Shown: positions 35,421 to 44,084 of the stretch, piece by piece
Layout: every line of letters starts with the position of its first letter
Position numbering within the stretch: the first letter of the stretch is position 1
Source: CABZJG01 sp902512685
GTDB taxonomy: Bacteria; Pseudomonadota; Alphaproteobacteria; Rhodobacterales; Rhodobacteraceae
DNA: 64,000 nt
Direction of reading: 5' to 3'
NCBI GenBank assembly: GCA_051201605.1
Contig: CP179201.1
Coordinates: forward strand, 1,798,001-1,862,000
Notes under the pieces: model-generated
What the model saw: only the letters and a program-made list of their open reading frames with translations
Databases searched by the model: none
Told to the model about the DNA's origin: nothing
Program-made: the position numbers and the translations under genes

Positions 35421-37463
35421 TTAGTCCCGCCGTCGCCGTCTGCGGCCGCCTTTGCTGCTTTCTGAGCCCGTGTTGAACGAAATCGCCGGAAGGCTGACAA
35501 CTTTAGAAAGTTCCTCGAATGCATCTGTTTTATGTGGAATTGCATTCGCGGCGACAAAGTGCTCTTGAAATTTCGGCTCGATTGCGGTTTCAACTTTGAC
35601 GATTTGGCGCACAATACGCTCGATATCAGCACGGGCCTGTTTGTTGCAAAGCGCGATGCGCGCACCTGTACCAGCGGCATTGCCTGCTGAGAAAACTTTA
35701 TTCAAAGGGACATCGGGTATCATTCCCAATACCATGGCGTGTTTGCTTGAAATATGCGCGCCAAAGGCGCCTGCCAACACCACCCGGTCGACTTTATCGA
35801 CACCCATTTCATCCATCAAAAGCCGGGCGCCGGCATAAAGCGCCGATTTGGCAAGCTGGATGGCGCGAATATCGCCTTGTGTTACCGAAATCATGGGGCC
35901 GCCGGTCGCGCTTGCATCGTGAACAACATAGCTATGGGTGCGCCCATCTGGGATCATCCGCGGCGTGCCAGTCGCCTCGGCTGAGCCCAGTAAACCGCTA
36001 TCGTCCATCAAGCCAGCCATGCGCAATTCGGCCACCGCCTCGATAATGCCAGAGCCGCAAATACCGGTAATGCCCGAGCTCGCCGTGGCAGCGTCAAAGC
36101 CGGGCTCATCAGACCATAAATCACAACCGATAACGCGAAAACGCGGATCTTTGCTCGCAGGATCAATTTCAATTTTTTCAATAGCTCCTGGCGCTGCACG
36201 TTGGCCTGAGCTGATCTGTGCACCTTCAAAAGCGGGCCCTGTCGGCGATGAGCAGGCCAAAACCCGCGTTTGATCCCCAAGCAAAATTTCTGCATTTGTT
36301 CCCACATCCACCACCAAAACCAAATCTTCCGACTGGCCGGGCTCTTCTGACAGGGCCACGGCGGCTGCATCTGCGCCCACATGTCCCGCGATACAGGGTA
36401 GGATATAGCTGCGTGCAGACCCATTTACGGCGCTTAGCTCTAAATCCCTTGCCGCAAAGGAAAGGGCCTCGGATGTGGCCAATGCAAAAGGCGCTTGGCC
36501 AAGCTCAACCGGATCTATGCCTAGCAAAAGGTGATGCATGACCGGATTGCAGACAAAGACAATCTCAACGATTAATGCGCTGGCGATCCCGGCTTCGCTT
36601 GCGATCTCTGTGATCAGCGTGTTCATGGCCTCGCGCACCGCAGCGGTCATTTCAAGATCACCGCCGGGGTTCATCATGGCGTAGCTTACGCGGCTCATCA
36701 GGTCTTCACCAAAGCGGATTTGAGGGTTCATCAGGCCAGAGCTGGCCACAACCTCGCCGCTGCGCAAATCTGTTAAGTGGGCCGCAATTGTTGTTGATCC
36801 AAGATCTATTGCCAGTCCAAAAATCCCGTCTTCGTGCAATCCTGGCCAAAGCTCGATAATCTGTCCGGTATCCTCTTTGTGATCTTGAAAAATGGCAGCA
36901 GTCACTTGCCACTTGCCTTTGCGGAGCGTCGGTTGCAACTTTCCGATAACCCGTAAATCAGCCGTTACATTACCCAGTCCCCACTGGGATTTTAACGCTT
37001 CGCCCAAACGTTCAAGATCACCGCTGGGCTCATGCATATCCGGCTCGGCCACCTCGACGAAATATAGCTTTGTTGCTGGATTCATTTCGATTGCGCGTTC
37101 GCTGGCAGCTTTGCGTATCACTTGTTTGTGAACTTGACTTTCTGCAGGAACATCAATGACGATATCGTTTTCAATTTTTGCCTGACAGCCCAAGCGGCGG
37201 CCTTTGGCAAGCCCGCGCTTATCATCATAGCGCTGCTCAACGGCATTCCATTCAGACAGCGCGCCTTCTATGGCTGTGACCCCGTGTTTTGGAAATTCCC
37301 CATAGGACGGCGTAATCTGGCATTTGCTGCAGATACCGCGCCCACCGCACACACTGTCCAGATCGACACCAAGCTGGCGCGCCGCCGTTAAAACAGGCGT
37401 GCCCTTTGGAAAATACCCGCGTTTTCCCGACGGTGTGAACACCACAAGAGGATCTTGGCTCAT
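35421..37463 (-). CDS. RACo-type corrinoid-protein activator (ASKHA + 2Fe-2S)
   Basis: 680 residues. An N-terminal plant-type [2Fe-2S] ferredoxin domain has Cys39, 45, 48 and 93 (CGGRGICSKC then LGCQ). It is followed by a linker and a large ASKHA ATPase domain beginning near FGLAIDLGSTTIAAHL with VVDVGTNAEIL and VLAGAFGAHIS. Such proteins use ATP to drive one-electron reduction of inactivated Co(II) corrinoid proteins in methyltransferase systems. An MttB-superfamily gene lies 13 kb away, but no corrinoid protein is in the window. The C-terminal tail ends in a run of arginines (GGRRRRRRD). Confidence 0.85.
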   Translation of the reverse strand: MSQDPLVVFTPSGKRGYFPKGTPVLTAARQLGVDLDSVCGGRGICSKCQITPSYGEFPKHGVTAIEGALSEWNAVEQRYDDKRGLAKGRRLGCQAKIENDIVIDVPAESQVHKQVIRKAASERAIEMNPATKLYFVEVAEPDMHEPSGDLERLGEALKSQWGLGNVTADLRVIGKLQPTLRKGKWQVTAAIFQDHKEDTGQIIELWPGLHEDGIFGLAIDLGSTTIAAHLTDLRSGEVVASSGLMNPQIRFGEDLMSRVSYAMMNPGGDLEMTAAVREAMNTLITEIASEAGIASALIVEIVFVCNPVMHHLLLGIDPVELGQAPFALATSEALSFAARDLELSAVNGSARSYILPCIAGHVGADAAAVALSEEPGQSEDLVLVVDVGTNAEILLGDQTRVLACSSPTGPAFEGAQISSGQRAAPGAIEKIEIDPASKDPRFRVIGCDLWSDEPGFDAATASSGITGICGSGIIEAVAELRMAGLMDDSGLLGSAEATGTPRMIPDGRTHSYVVHDASATGGPMISVTQGDIRAIQLAKSALYAGARLLMDEMGVDKVDRVVLAGAFGAHISSKHAMVLGMIPDVPLNKVFSAGNAAGTGARIALCNKQARADIERIVRQIVKVETAIEPKFQEHFVAANAIPHKTDAFEELSKVVSLPAISFNTGSESSKGGRRRRRRD

Positions 37464-37572
37464 GCTGGATGCCTTTTACTTGCGACAATATTCTGAGAGC
37501 AAATCATAGGGTGTATCTAGGACAAGGAAAGATCGCAAACGTCATAAAATAGATCATTGGCGGCATTCTTTG

Positions 37573-38532
37573 TTATGGGTTGGATTTGGCATGGAAAATA
37601 AACCCAAGTGTGTTTAGCAAAAGCTGCGCCGCCAAGATGCTGGTTGACCCGCTCGGATCATAATCTGGGGCAACCTCGACAAGGTCTATGCCGATAATTT
37701 CATGCCTTTGGGCCACATGCTGCAAGATTTTCAATACTTCATAATACAGAAAACCCCCATGACTTGGGGTGCCCGTTCCCGGTGCGATTGATGGGCAAAA
37801 AGCATCAATATCAATGGTAAGGTAAATTTTGGCGCCCTGCGGCAGACGCTCGGTTACAGCCAAAGACCCCAATTGACGCGCTTGACGCACAGACAGAATA
37901 TCCGATCCCATCTGGCGCGCATCTTCATAGCCTTCTTTTGCGGTTGAGCTGACATTGCGGATGCCAACTTGCGTAAGTCCGGATACATAGGGTTTTTCTG
38001 CAGCCCGCCGCATCGGGTTGCCGTGGCCAAAGCGCACGCCATGGCGTTCATCGACAAAATCCAGATGGGCATCAATTTGCAGGATATGAAAGGGATCATG
38101 CCCATCAAAGGCGTTGATACAGGGGATGTTTACCGAATGGTCCCCGCCAATAACAACTGGCAAAGCCCCTGCGGCCAAGGCAGCGCGCACGCCGGTTTCA
38201 ATATTGGCGTGGCTTTTAAGCGTGTCGGTATGAACAATATCCGCATCGCCCATATCAACAATGCGCACGTCGCCGGGCAAATAGGTGGCGTCATCTTCGT
38301 GATCATAGGCTCCGGCATGGCCAAAACTAAACAGGGTTGAAGCCTCGCGGACGCCGCGCGGGCCAAACCGCGCACCTGCGCGCCATTGTGTGCCGCCATC
38401 AAACGGCGCTCCAAGAACGGCCACATCTGCATCAAGAGCAGACCAGTCCGCAACATAGGGCCGCTTGCCAAAGGTCGATATACCCACGAATGGCAAATCC
38501 AGACGCCCTTTTGAGTAGCAGTGTTCGCTCAT
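37573..38532 (-). CDS. speB: Agmatinase / guanidino-hydrolase family (ureohydrolase)
   Basis: 319 residues. All three ureohydrolase manganese signatures are present: IGGDHSV (about residues 129-135), IDAHLDF and the DIDAFCPSIAPGTGTP block. The family includes agmatinase, guanidinobutyrase and related enzymes; which substrate is used cannot be settled by reading. It precedes, on the same strand, the RACo-like gene after 109 bases; the guaB promoter region lies on its other side. Confidence 0.82.
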   Translation of the reverse strand: MSEHCYSKGRLDLPFVGISTFGKRPYVADWSALDADVAVLGAPFDGGTQWRAGARFGPRGVREASTLFSFGHAGAYDHEDDATYLPGDVRIVDMGDADIVHTDTLKSHANIETGVRAALAAGALPVVIGGDHSVNIPCINAFDGHDPFHILQIDAHLDFVDERHGVRFGHGNPMRRAAEKPYVSGLTQVGIRNVSSTAKEGYEDARQMGSDILSVRQARQLGSLAVTERLPQGAKIYLTIDIDAFCPSIAPGTGTPSHGGFLYYEVLKILQHVAQRHEIIGIDLVEVAPDYDPSGSTSILAAQLLLNTLGFIFHAKSNP

Positions 38533-38709
38533 ATTGTGTTCCCTCGCCTTGAAAGTGCTTGCCTCACCATGGTGTTTGAGCCTTTTAAGTGCAAGCGCCG
38601 ACTTGGCGCAAATTATAAAACCGCATTTAGGGCTCTATTGCCTCTTTTCTTTTTGCCATAACCGTGAAATAGGAAACTGCCAAGTGTTCCCTGCCATGAG
38701 GATAGATTG

Positions 38710-40158
38710 ATGCAGATTCGCGAGGCTCTTACTTTTGATGATGTATTGCTGGTGCCAGCCGCTTCGGATGTTTTGCCCAACACAGCTGATACGCGTACTA
38801 AAGTAACCCAAAGCATTTCGTTAAACATACCGTTGCTCAGCTCAGCGATGGATACCGTCACTGAGGCTCAAATGGCCATTACCATGGCTCAGGCCGGAGG
38901 CATGGGAGTCATTCACCGCAACCTTGATATCGAAGCGCAGTCCCGCGAGGTGCGCCGCGTAAAACGCTTTGAAAGCGGGATTGTTTATAATCCGATTACC
39001 TTACGGCCAGATCAAACACTGGCAGACGCAAAAGCCCTGCAAGAACGCTATAATGTGACCGGCTTTCCGGTTGTGGATAGTGACGGGCGCGTTGTTGGCA
39101 TCGTGACCAACCGAGATATGCGCTTTGCTAGTGATGACAAAACCCCTGTTAGGGTGATGATGAGCGCCGATAATCTGGCAATTCTACACGAACCGGCAGA
39201 CCGGCAAGAAGCGATCAGCCTCATGAAGGCGCGTCGGATTGAAAAGCTTCTGGTGACGGATCAATCGGGAAAATTGACGGGTTTGCTGACCCTGAAAGAC
39301 ACCGAGCAGGCGGTATTAAACCCAACTGCTTGCAAAGATGATCTGGGCCGGTTGCGTGTTGCGGCGGCGTCAACTGTTGGAGACGCCGGATTTGCCCGAA
39401 GTGAAGCCTTGATTGATTCTGGCGTGGATATGGTGGTGGTTGATACAGCGCATGGTCACTCGGATGGTGTTGCCATAGCGGTAGAGCGGATTAAAAAGCT
39501 ATCAAACACGGTTCAGGTGGTGGCGGGAAATGTCGCAACCGCAGAAGCCACGCGGGCGCTGATTGGTGCGGGTGCAGATGCGATCAAAGTGGGCATCGGG
39601 CCGGGATCGATTTGCACAACCCGGATGGTGGCCGGGGTCGGCGTGCCGCAACTAACAGCAATTATGGATTGCGCGGGGGGGGCCGGCAATAAGCCGGTCA
39701 TAGCCGATGGCGGCATTAAGTTTTCCGGAGATTTCGCAAAAGCAATCGCCGCCGGAGCATCCTGTGCAATGGTTGGCTCAATGGTCGCCGGGACCGATGA
39801 AAGCCCTGGTGAGGTGATCCTCTATCAGGGGCGGTCATTTAAGTCGTACCGTGGCATGGGCTCGCTTGGGGCAATGGCGCGCGGTTCTGCGGATCGCTAT
39901 TTTCAAAAGGATGTGGCGGGTGATAAATTGGTGCCCGAAGGCATTGAAGGGCAGGTGCCCTATAAAGGGTCAGCCAATACGGTCATTCACCAGATGGTTG
40001 GCGGGTTACGGGCGGCCATGGGATATACCGGATGCAGAACAATCGAAGCGATGCGGACAAACTGCTCGTTCGTGAAAATCACCGGTGCGGGTCTGAAAGA
40101 AAGCCATGTGCATGACGTTCAGATCACCCGCGAAAGCCCCAATTACCGGATCATGTAG
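38710..40158 (+). CDS. guaB: Inosine-5'-monophosphate dehydrogenase
   Basis: 482 residues; converts IMP to XMP, the committed step to GMP. The TIM barrel is interrupted after about residue 90 by two CBS domains (around GIVTNRDMRF and LLTLKDTEQA). The catalytic Cys lies in GPGSICTTR, and the mobile-flap region around GMGSLGAMARGSADRYF is intact. ATG 38710 is preceded by GAGGA; the TTG three bases earlier is less likely. rsmB follows after three bases. Confidence 0.97.
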   Translation: MQIREALTFDDVLLVPAASDVLPNTADTRTKVTQSISLNIPLLSSAMDTVTEAQMAITMAQAGGMGVIHRNLDIEAQSREVRRVKRFESGIVYNPITLRPDQTLADAKALQERYNVTGFPVVDSDGRVVGIVTNRDMRFASDDKTPVRVMMSADNLAILHEPADRQEAISLMKARRIEKLLVTDQSGKLTGLLTLKDTEQAVLNPTACKDDLGRLRVAAASTVGDAGFARSEALIDSGVDMVVVDTAHGHSDGVAIAVERIKKLSNTVQVVAGNVATAEATRALIGAGADAIKVGIGPGSICTTRMVAGVGVPQLTAIMDCAGGAGNKPVIADGGIKFSGDFAKAIAAGASCAMVGSMVAGTDESPGEVILYQGRSFKSYRGMGSLGAMARGSADRYFQKDVAGDKLVPEGIEGQVPYKGSANTVIHQMVGGLRAAMGYTGCRTIEAMRTNCSFVKITGAGLKESHVHDVQITRESPNYRIM

Positions 40159-40161
40159 TCG

Positions 40162-41319
40162 ATGACGCCCGCAGCCCGTGTTCAGGCCGCTATTGAGGTG
40201 ATCGAAGACTTTCTGACCGGGCGGTCGGGCGAGATGGCTTTGACCGCGTGGGCACGGCGCAGCCGATATGCCGGATCTGGTGATCGCGCAGCGGTGCGCG
40301 ATCATGTCTATGACGCTCTGCGCCATTTAAGGTCATATGCAGCTTGCGGCGGCATGAGCGGTCGCCCTATTATGATTGCTGCACTTCGCCAGCAAGGTAT
40401 TGATCCCCATAGCATATTTACCGGTGATCGATTTGCGCCCGAAACTTTGTCTGCGAAAGAACAAGAGCAAAGCGATTTCAGCTCTGAGGCTGAACAGTTT
40501 GATATCCCAGACTGGCTTTGGCCAATTTGGTGTCAAGATTTAACAGATGATGCACAGCTGGTGGCCGGCAATTTGCGCCAACGTGCACCGGTTTTCCTGC
40601 GGGTCAATATCGCCCGAACAACGCGTGAAGCAGCCTCCCAAAAGTTGCGTGATGAAAGTATAAATACCGAAATCCACCCCTCTGTGCCGACCGCGCTTAA
40701 AGTCATAGATGGGGCGCGAAAAGTCGCTCAGTCAGACAGTTACAGGCAGGGATTGGTCGAATTGCAAGATGCCTCTAGCCAAGCCAGTGTCTGTGCGCTG
40801 ATATCAGAAATTAAGGGGCCGGTTCTTGATTATTGCGCCGGCGGAGGCGGCAAGGCTTTGGCACTGGCCGCTTGGCTGGGTAAAAAAGTCCATGCCCATG
40901 ACGCGTTGGCGTCGCGGATGAAGGACCTTCCTGTTCGCGCTAAGCGCGCCCAAGCAGATATTATGCTCAAGACTACGGATCAGATCCAGCAAACAAAATA
41001 CGGTTTGGTTTTTTGCGATGTGCCCTGCTCTGGCAGCGGGGCATGGCGCCGAGACCCAAGCGGCAAATGGAGGCTTGGCGCGGACCAGTTGAATGATCTT
41101 TTGATAAGCCAGTTTGACATCCTGTCCAATGCGGCCGCTCTGGTGAGCCCAAATGGCGTTTTGCTCTATGCCACATGCTCGGTTCTTGATCGGGAAAATG
41201 GTCAGCAGATCAGTCGGTTTTTAAAACAGCACAGCCATTGGTCGCTGGTGAAATCGCAGCAGTTTTTCCCCGGTTCCGACGGGGACGGATTCTTTTTCGC
41301 CGTCTTGCAAAACGGATAA
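40162..41319 (+). CDS. rsmB: RsmB/NOP family rRNA cytosine-C5 methyltransferase
   Basis: 385 residues. An N-terminal NusB-like helical domain is followed by a Rossmann-fold methyltransferase domain. The SAM loop is LDYCAGGGGKALALA (about residues 222-236), and the two catalytic cysteines lie in DVPCSGSG and ATCSV, the hallmark of RNA m5C enzymes. Which rRNA or tRNA base is modified is not resolved. It is directly downstream of guaB and upstream of the cckA leader ORF. Confidence 0.88.
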   Translation: MTPAARVQAAIEVIEDFLTGRSGEMALTAWARRSRYAGSGDRAAVRDHVYDALRHLRSYAACGGMSGRPIMIAALRQQGIDPHSIFTGDRFAPETLSAKEQEQSDFSSEAEQFDIPDWLWPIWCQDLTDDAQLVAGNLRQRAPVFLRVNIARTTREAASQKLRDESINTEIHPSVPTALKVIDGARKVAQSDSYRQGLVELQDASSQASVCALISEIKGPVLDYCAGGGGKALALAAWLGKKVHAHDALASRMKDLPVRAKRAQADIMLKTTDQIQQTKYGLVFCDVPCSGSGAWRRDPSGKWRLGADQLNDLLISQFDILSNAAALVSPNGVLLYATCSVLDRENGQQISRFLKQHSHWSLVKSQQFFPGSDGDGFFFAVLQNG

Positions 41320-41415
41320 TTTGCAATAAACAACTTAAAGTTGTAACTAAGGCGTTAACATCAGCTTAACCATTGGCTGGCGTTATGGGACTGAAGAATC
41401 AAGCAAGGATACCAC

Positions 41416-41538
41416 ATGCAACGCAACATTGATAAATCGGCCGTCCTTTTTGAAAAATCAATTCAATTTGCGCTCAGCGTCCCAAAGGCAGATTGCACCA
41501 AGTCTTTCGATGGCTTTTGCACCGTGGACCGCAGCTGA
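41416..41538 (+). CDS. 40-residue ORF coupled to cckA
   Basis: Starts at ATG 41416 after AAGGA and ends with TGA whose last A is the first base of the cckA ATG (TGATG). The peptide begins MQRNIDKSAVLFEKSIQFAL and contains two Cys near the end; no signal, membrane or known motif. The stop-start overlap and ribosome site suggest it is translated and couples cckA translation. Alternatives are a decayed cckA 5' end or a coincidental ORF. Confidence 0.5.
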   Translation: MQRNIDKSAVLFEKSIQFALSVPKADCTKSFDGFCTVDRS

Positions 41539-43301
41539 TGACAGAAACGCGCTTCTTTGATCATGTTCCCAGTTTGACGGTAACTGCGTCAGGTGAGGTA
41601 TGGCGCATGAACTCTGCCGCGAAAAAATTAATTGGATCCAGTTTAACTTCGCTGTCGGGATTATTTTTTGATGTGAATATCCATTGGGGTGCTATTAATT
41701 ATATAAAGACCCAATTCGGTACAGAGCAATATTTTGTCATGCGCCAGCCTTTAAGTTCCGGGCGGTTTCAAATTTTACTGCTGACGCCAGACAGCGATGT
41801 TGCGCACTCAAATGGGGGGCAGGCGGATATCGAGGCATTGCCGGTTCCAATGATCAAACTGGAGGCCAGCAGGCGCATTGTCTACGCAAATCAAATTGCC
41901 TGTGATCTTTTGGGAATTAGGGCAGATGAGGCCCCGCTTTTGTCGGAATTGATGGAAGGCCTAGGGCGTTCGATTGCAGATTGGCTGGATGATGCGCTTT
42001 TTGGGCGGGGGTTGAAACATCCCGAATTTCTAAGTTTGACGCGCCATGCTTCGGAAATTTATGTTCAGGTTGCGCTTAATCGAAGCTCAAAACCCGGTGA
42101 TCCTTCTTTGATTGCGGTTTTAAGCGATGCCACCGAACTTAAAACTCTAGAGGCACAGTTTGTTCAAAGCCAAAAAATGCAGGCCATTGGACAATTGGCT
42201 GGCGGCGTTGCCCATGATTTTAATAACCTTCTCACCGCCATTTCTGGCCATTGTGATTTGTTGTTACTGCGCCATTGCCCAGAAGATCAAAATTACTCTG
42301 ATCTGATGCAAATCAACCAAAACGCCAATCGGGCCGCGGCCTTGGTTGCCCAGCTTTTGGCGTTTTCGCGCAAACAAACCCTGCGTTTGGAACATTTGGA
42401 TATTCGGGAAATGCTGTCGGATTTTACCCATTTGCTAAACCGGTTGGTTGGTGAAAAGGTTGAGCTATGCCTTAATTATGACCCGGCTTTGCGCCGGGTT
42501 CGGGCCGATAAACGGCAATTGGAACAGGTGCTTATGAATTTGGTGGTGAATGCGCGTGATTCAATGCCGCAAGGTGGGCAAATCGTTATTTCAACGGCCG
42601 AAACCAAAATTACTGCACCTGTTTCGCGGGACCGTGTGGTGGTCGAGCCTGGCCAATATGTATCCGTAACTGTATCGGATCAGGGCTGCGGGATTGCGGC
42701 AGATAAACTTCAAAAAATATTTGAGCCGTTCTATACCACCAAACGAACCGGTGAAGGAACGGGCCTAGGGCTGTCGACAGTTTATGGGATTGTGAAGCAA
42801 AGCGGTGGTTATATTTTTGTCGACAGTGAAGTTGCAAAGGGTACGAAATTTACCTTATTGTTGCCAGCCAGTGCTGCCAATTTACCCCCTGTACTCATGC
42901 CTGTCGCTCGACCGCCCAAGCCGACCCGTGAAGTTCGTGAAAATGTAATTTTGTTGGTCGAAGACGAAGCAACCGTTCGAACCTTTGCGGCGCGGGCTTT
43001 ACAGTTGCGGGGCTTTAAAGTGATCGAGGCCTGCTCAGGCGAAGAAGCGTTGAGTACGCTCAACGATCAAAGTCTAAAAATTGATGTCTTTGTCACAGAT
43101 GTGGTTATGCCTGGTCTTGATGGGCCCAGTTGGGTCAAAGAAGCCTTGGCCGATCGCCCCAATGTCGGCGTGGTATTTGTTTCGGGCTATGCAGAGGATA
43201 ACTTTCAAACCCATCAGGCACGGATTCCCAATTCGGTGTTTTTGCCAAAGCCATTTTCGCTTGAACAATTAACAGCCACGGTTAGCGATCAGATACATTA
43301 A
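41538..43301 (+). CDS. cckA: Hybrid histidine kinase CckA
   Basis: 587 residues: an N-terminal region with two PAS-like segments (about residues 10-100 and 105-205), the dimerisation/phosphoacceptor box GQLAGGVAHDFNNLL with His226, an HATPase domain (NLVVNARDSMP, DQGCGI, EGTGLGLSTVYGIV), and a C-terminal receiver domain with Asp521 in VTDVVMPGLDG. It fits CckA, the kinase atop the CckA-ChpT-CtrA phosphorelay controlling cell cycle, motility and gene-transfer agents in Rhodobacterales. Unlike the canonical protein, no membrane helices are visible at the N-terminus. Position between rsmB and recA supports the identity. Confidence 0.87.
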   Translation: MTETRFFDHVPSLTVTASGEVWRMNSAAKKLIGSSLTSLSGLFFDVNIHWGAINYIKTQFGTEQYFVMRQPLSSGRFQILLLTPDSDVAHSNGGQADIEALPVPMIKLEASRRIVYANQIACDLLGIRADEAPLLSELMEGLGRSIADWLDDALFGRGLKHPEFLSLTRHASEIYVQVALNRSSKPGDPSLIAVLSDATELKTLEAQFVQSQKMQAIGQLAGGVAHDFNNLLTAISGHCDLLLLRHCPEDQNYSDLMQINQNANRAAALVAQLLAFSRKQTLRLEHLDIREMLSDFTHLLNRLVGEKVELCLNYDPALRRVRADKRQLEQVLMNLVVNARDSMPQGGQIVISTAETKITAPVSRDRVVVEPGQYVSVTVSDQGCGIAADKLQKIFEPFYTTKRTGEGTGLGLSTVYGIVKQSGGYIFVDSEVAKGTKFTLLLPASAANLPPVLMPVARPPKPTREVRENVILLVEDEATVRTFAARALQLRGFKVIEACSGEEALSTLNDQSLKIDVFVTDVVMPGLDGPSWVKEALADRPNVGVVFVSGYAEDNFQTHQARIPNSVFLPKPFSLEQLTATVSDQIH

Positions 43302-43903
43302 AGCTTATGCGGACCGGCGTTTTGCCAAATATCAAATTGGCGCCGGCATTTTTTGTGCAGTTGGTCTTCGATCTCGGGCCGCAGGATAAGGCTTTTTTTC
43401 GGGGATACGTTCTTTTTTTCAAGCTTAAATGTAACCTTCAACCGTTGTTCTAGAAACTGTTTAAGTCCTGACTGATCTTCATATTGAAATATATGTGTGA
43501 TGGGCGCGGCGTCTTTTGCAGGTTGCAAAAATTTTGCCTGATCTCCGACTTTGGCAAAATCTGGTGGGCTTTGGCGCATATACTCCTGCACAAAGGTGTT
43601 AAAGCTAATATCTTGTGTGGAATTTTGTGTATTTTTAATCGCATCGCGCCGGCGGTAGCGATACCAACTTCCAAGCCAGTCAATCGGATGACGAATGACT
43701 GCCAATGTCTCGAGCTGAGTTTGCTGCTGTTTTTCAATAAGGGGCCGAATACGTTTGTCGAACCGCCTTAGACCCATGTGCTTTACCCCAGGTGGTGATT
43801 TTATGATCATCGATGCAAAAGGCGCCAATGCGGCAATAAAGGCAGTGGATGCCGTTTTCGGCATGGACAGAAAAACTAGGTTTTTTTCAATAAATACAAG
43901 CAT
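43298..43903 (-). CDS. Sulfotransferase-like P-loop protein
   Basis: 201 residues. The N-terminal PAPS-binding-like loop MPKTASTAF (about residues 14-22) follows a strand, and VIRHPIDWLGSWYRYRRRD (about residues 88-106) matches the 3'-phosphate-binding segment of sulfotransferases. Short for the family; likely a cytoplasmic enzyme on a surface glycan or small molecule, not assignable. It converges on cckA with a 4-base overlap. Confidence 0.7.
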   Translation of the reverse strand: MLVFIEKNLVFLSMPKTASTAFIAALAPFASMIIKSPPGVKHMGLRRFDKRIRPLIEKQQQTQLETLAVIRHPIDWLGSWYRYRRRDAIKNTQNSTQDISFNTFVQEYMRQSPPDFAKVGDQAKFLQPAKDAAPITHIFQYEDQSGLKQFLEQRLKVTFKLEKKNVSPKKSLILRPEIEDQLHKKCRRQFDIWQNAGPHKL

Positions 43904-43985
43904 AATTTGATGCCAAAAATTAAAATTGGATGCTCTACATTACTCTTTAACATTTTTAGTTGAAAGTCTTTTTATTAAAATTTTC

Positions 43986-44014
43986 TTGAAATGTTCTTGT
44001 TTTGGGCTCATAAG
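43986..44014 (+). promoter_or_regulatory. Putative recA promoter
   Basis: TTGAAA (43986-43991), a 17-base spacer and CATAAG (44009-44014), immediately before the SOS box. Moderate consensus match; position supports it. Confidence 0.45.
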
Positions 44015-44016
44015 GG

Positions 44017-44031
44017 GAACAAGAGCGGAAC
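44017..44031. promoter_or_regulatory. Alphaproteobacterial LexA (SOS) box before recA
   Basis: GAAC-N7-GAAC (equivalently GTTC-N7-GTTC), the LexA site known from Rhodobacter, Rhizobium and Caulobacter. It sits just downstream of the putative -10, 53 bases before the recA start, so LexA binding would block transcription initiation or early elongation. Confidence 0.85.
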
Positions 44032-44084
44032 AATGCAGCGATTGCCCTAGGGGTGTGGCTGTGAAATAAGAAAGGCGAAACAAA

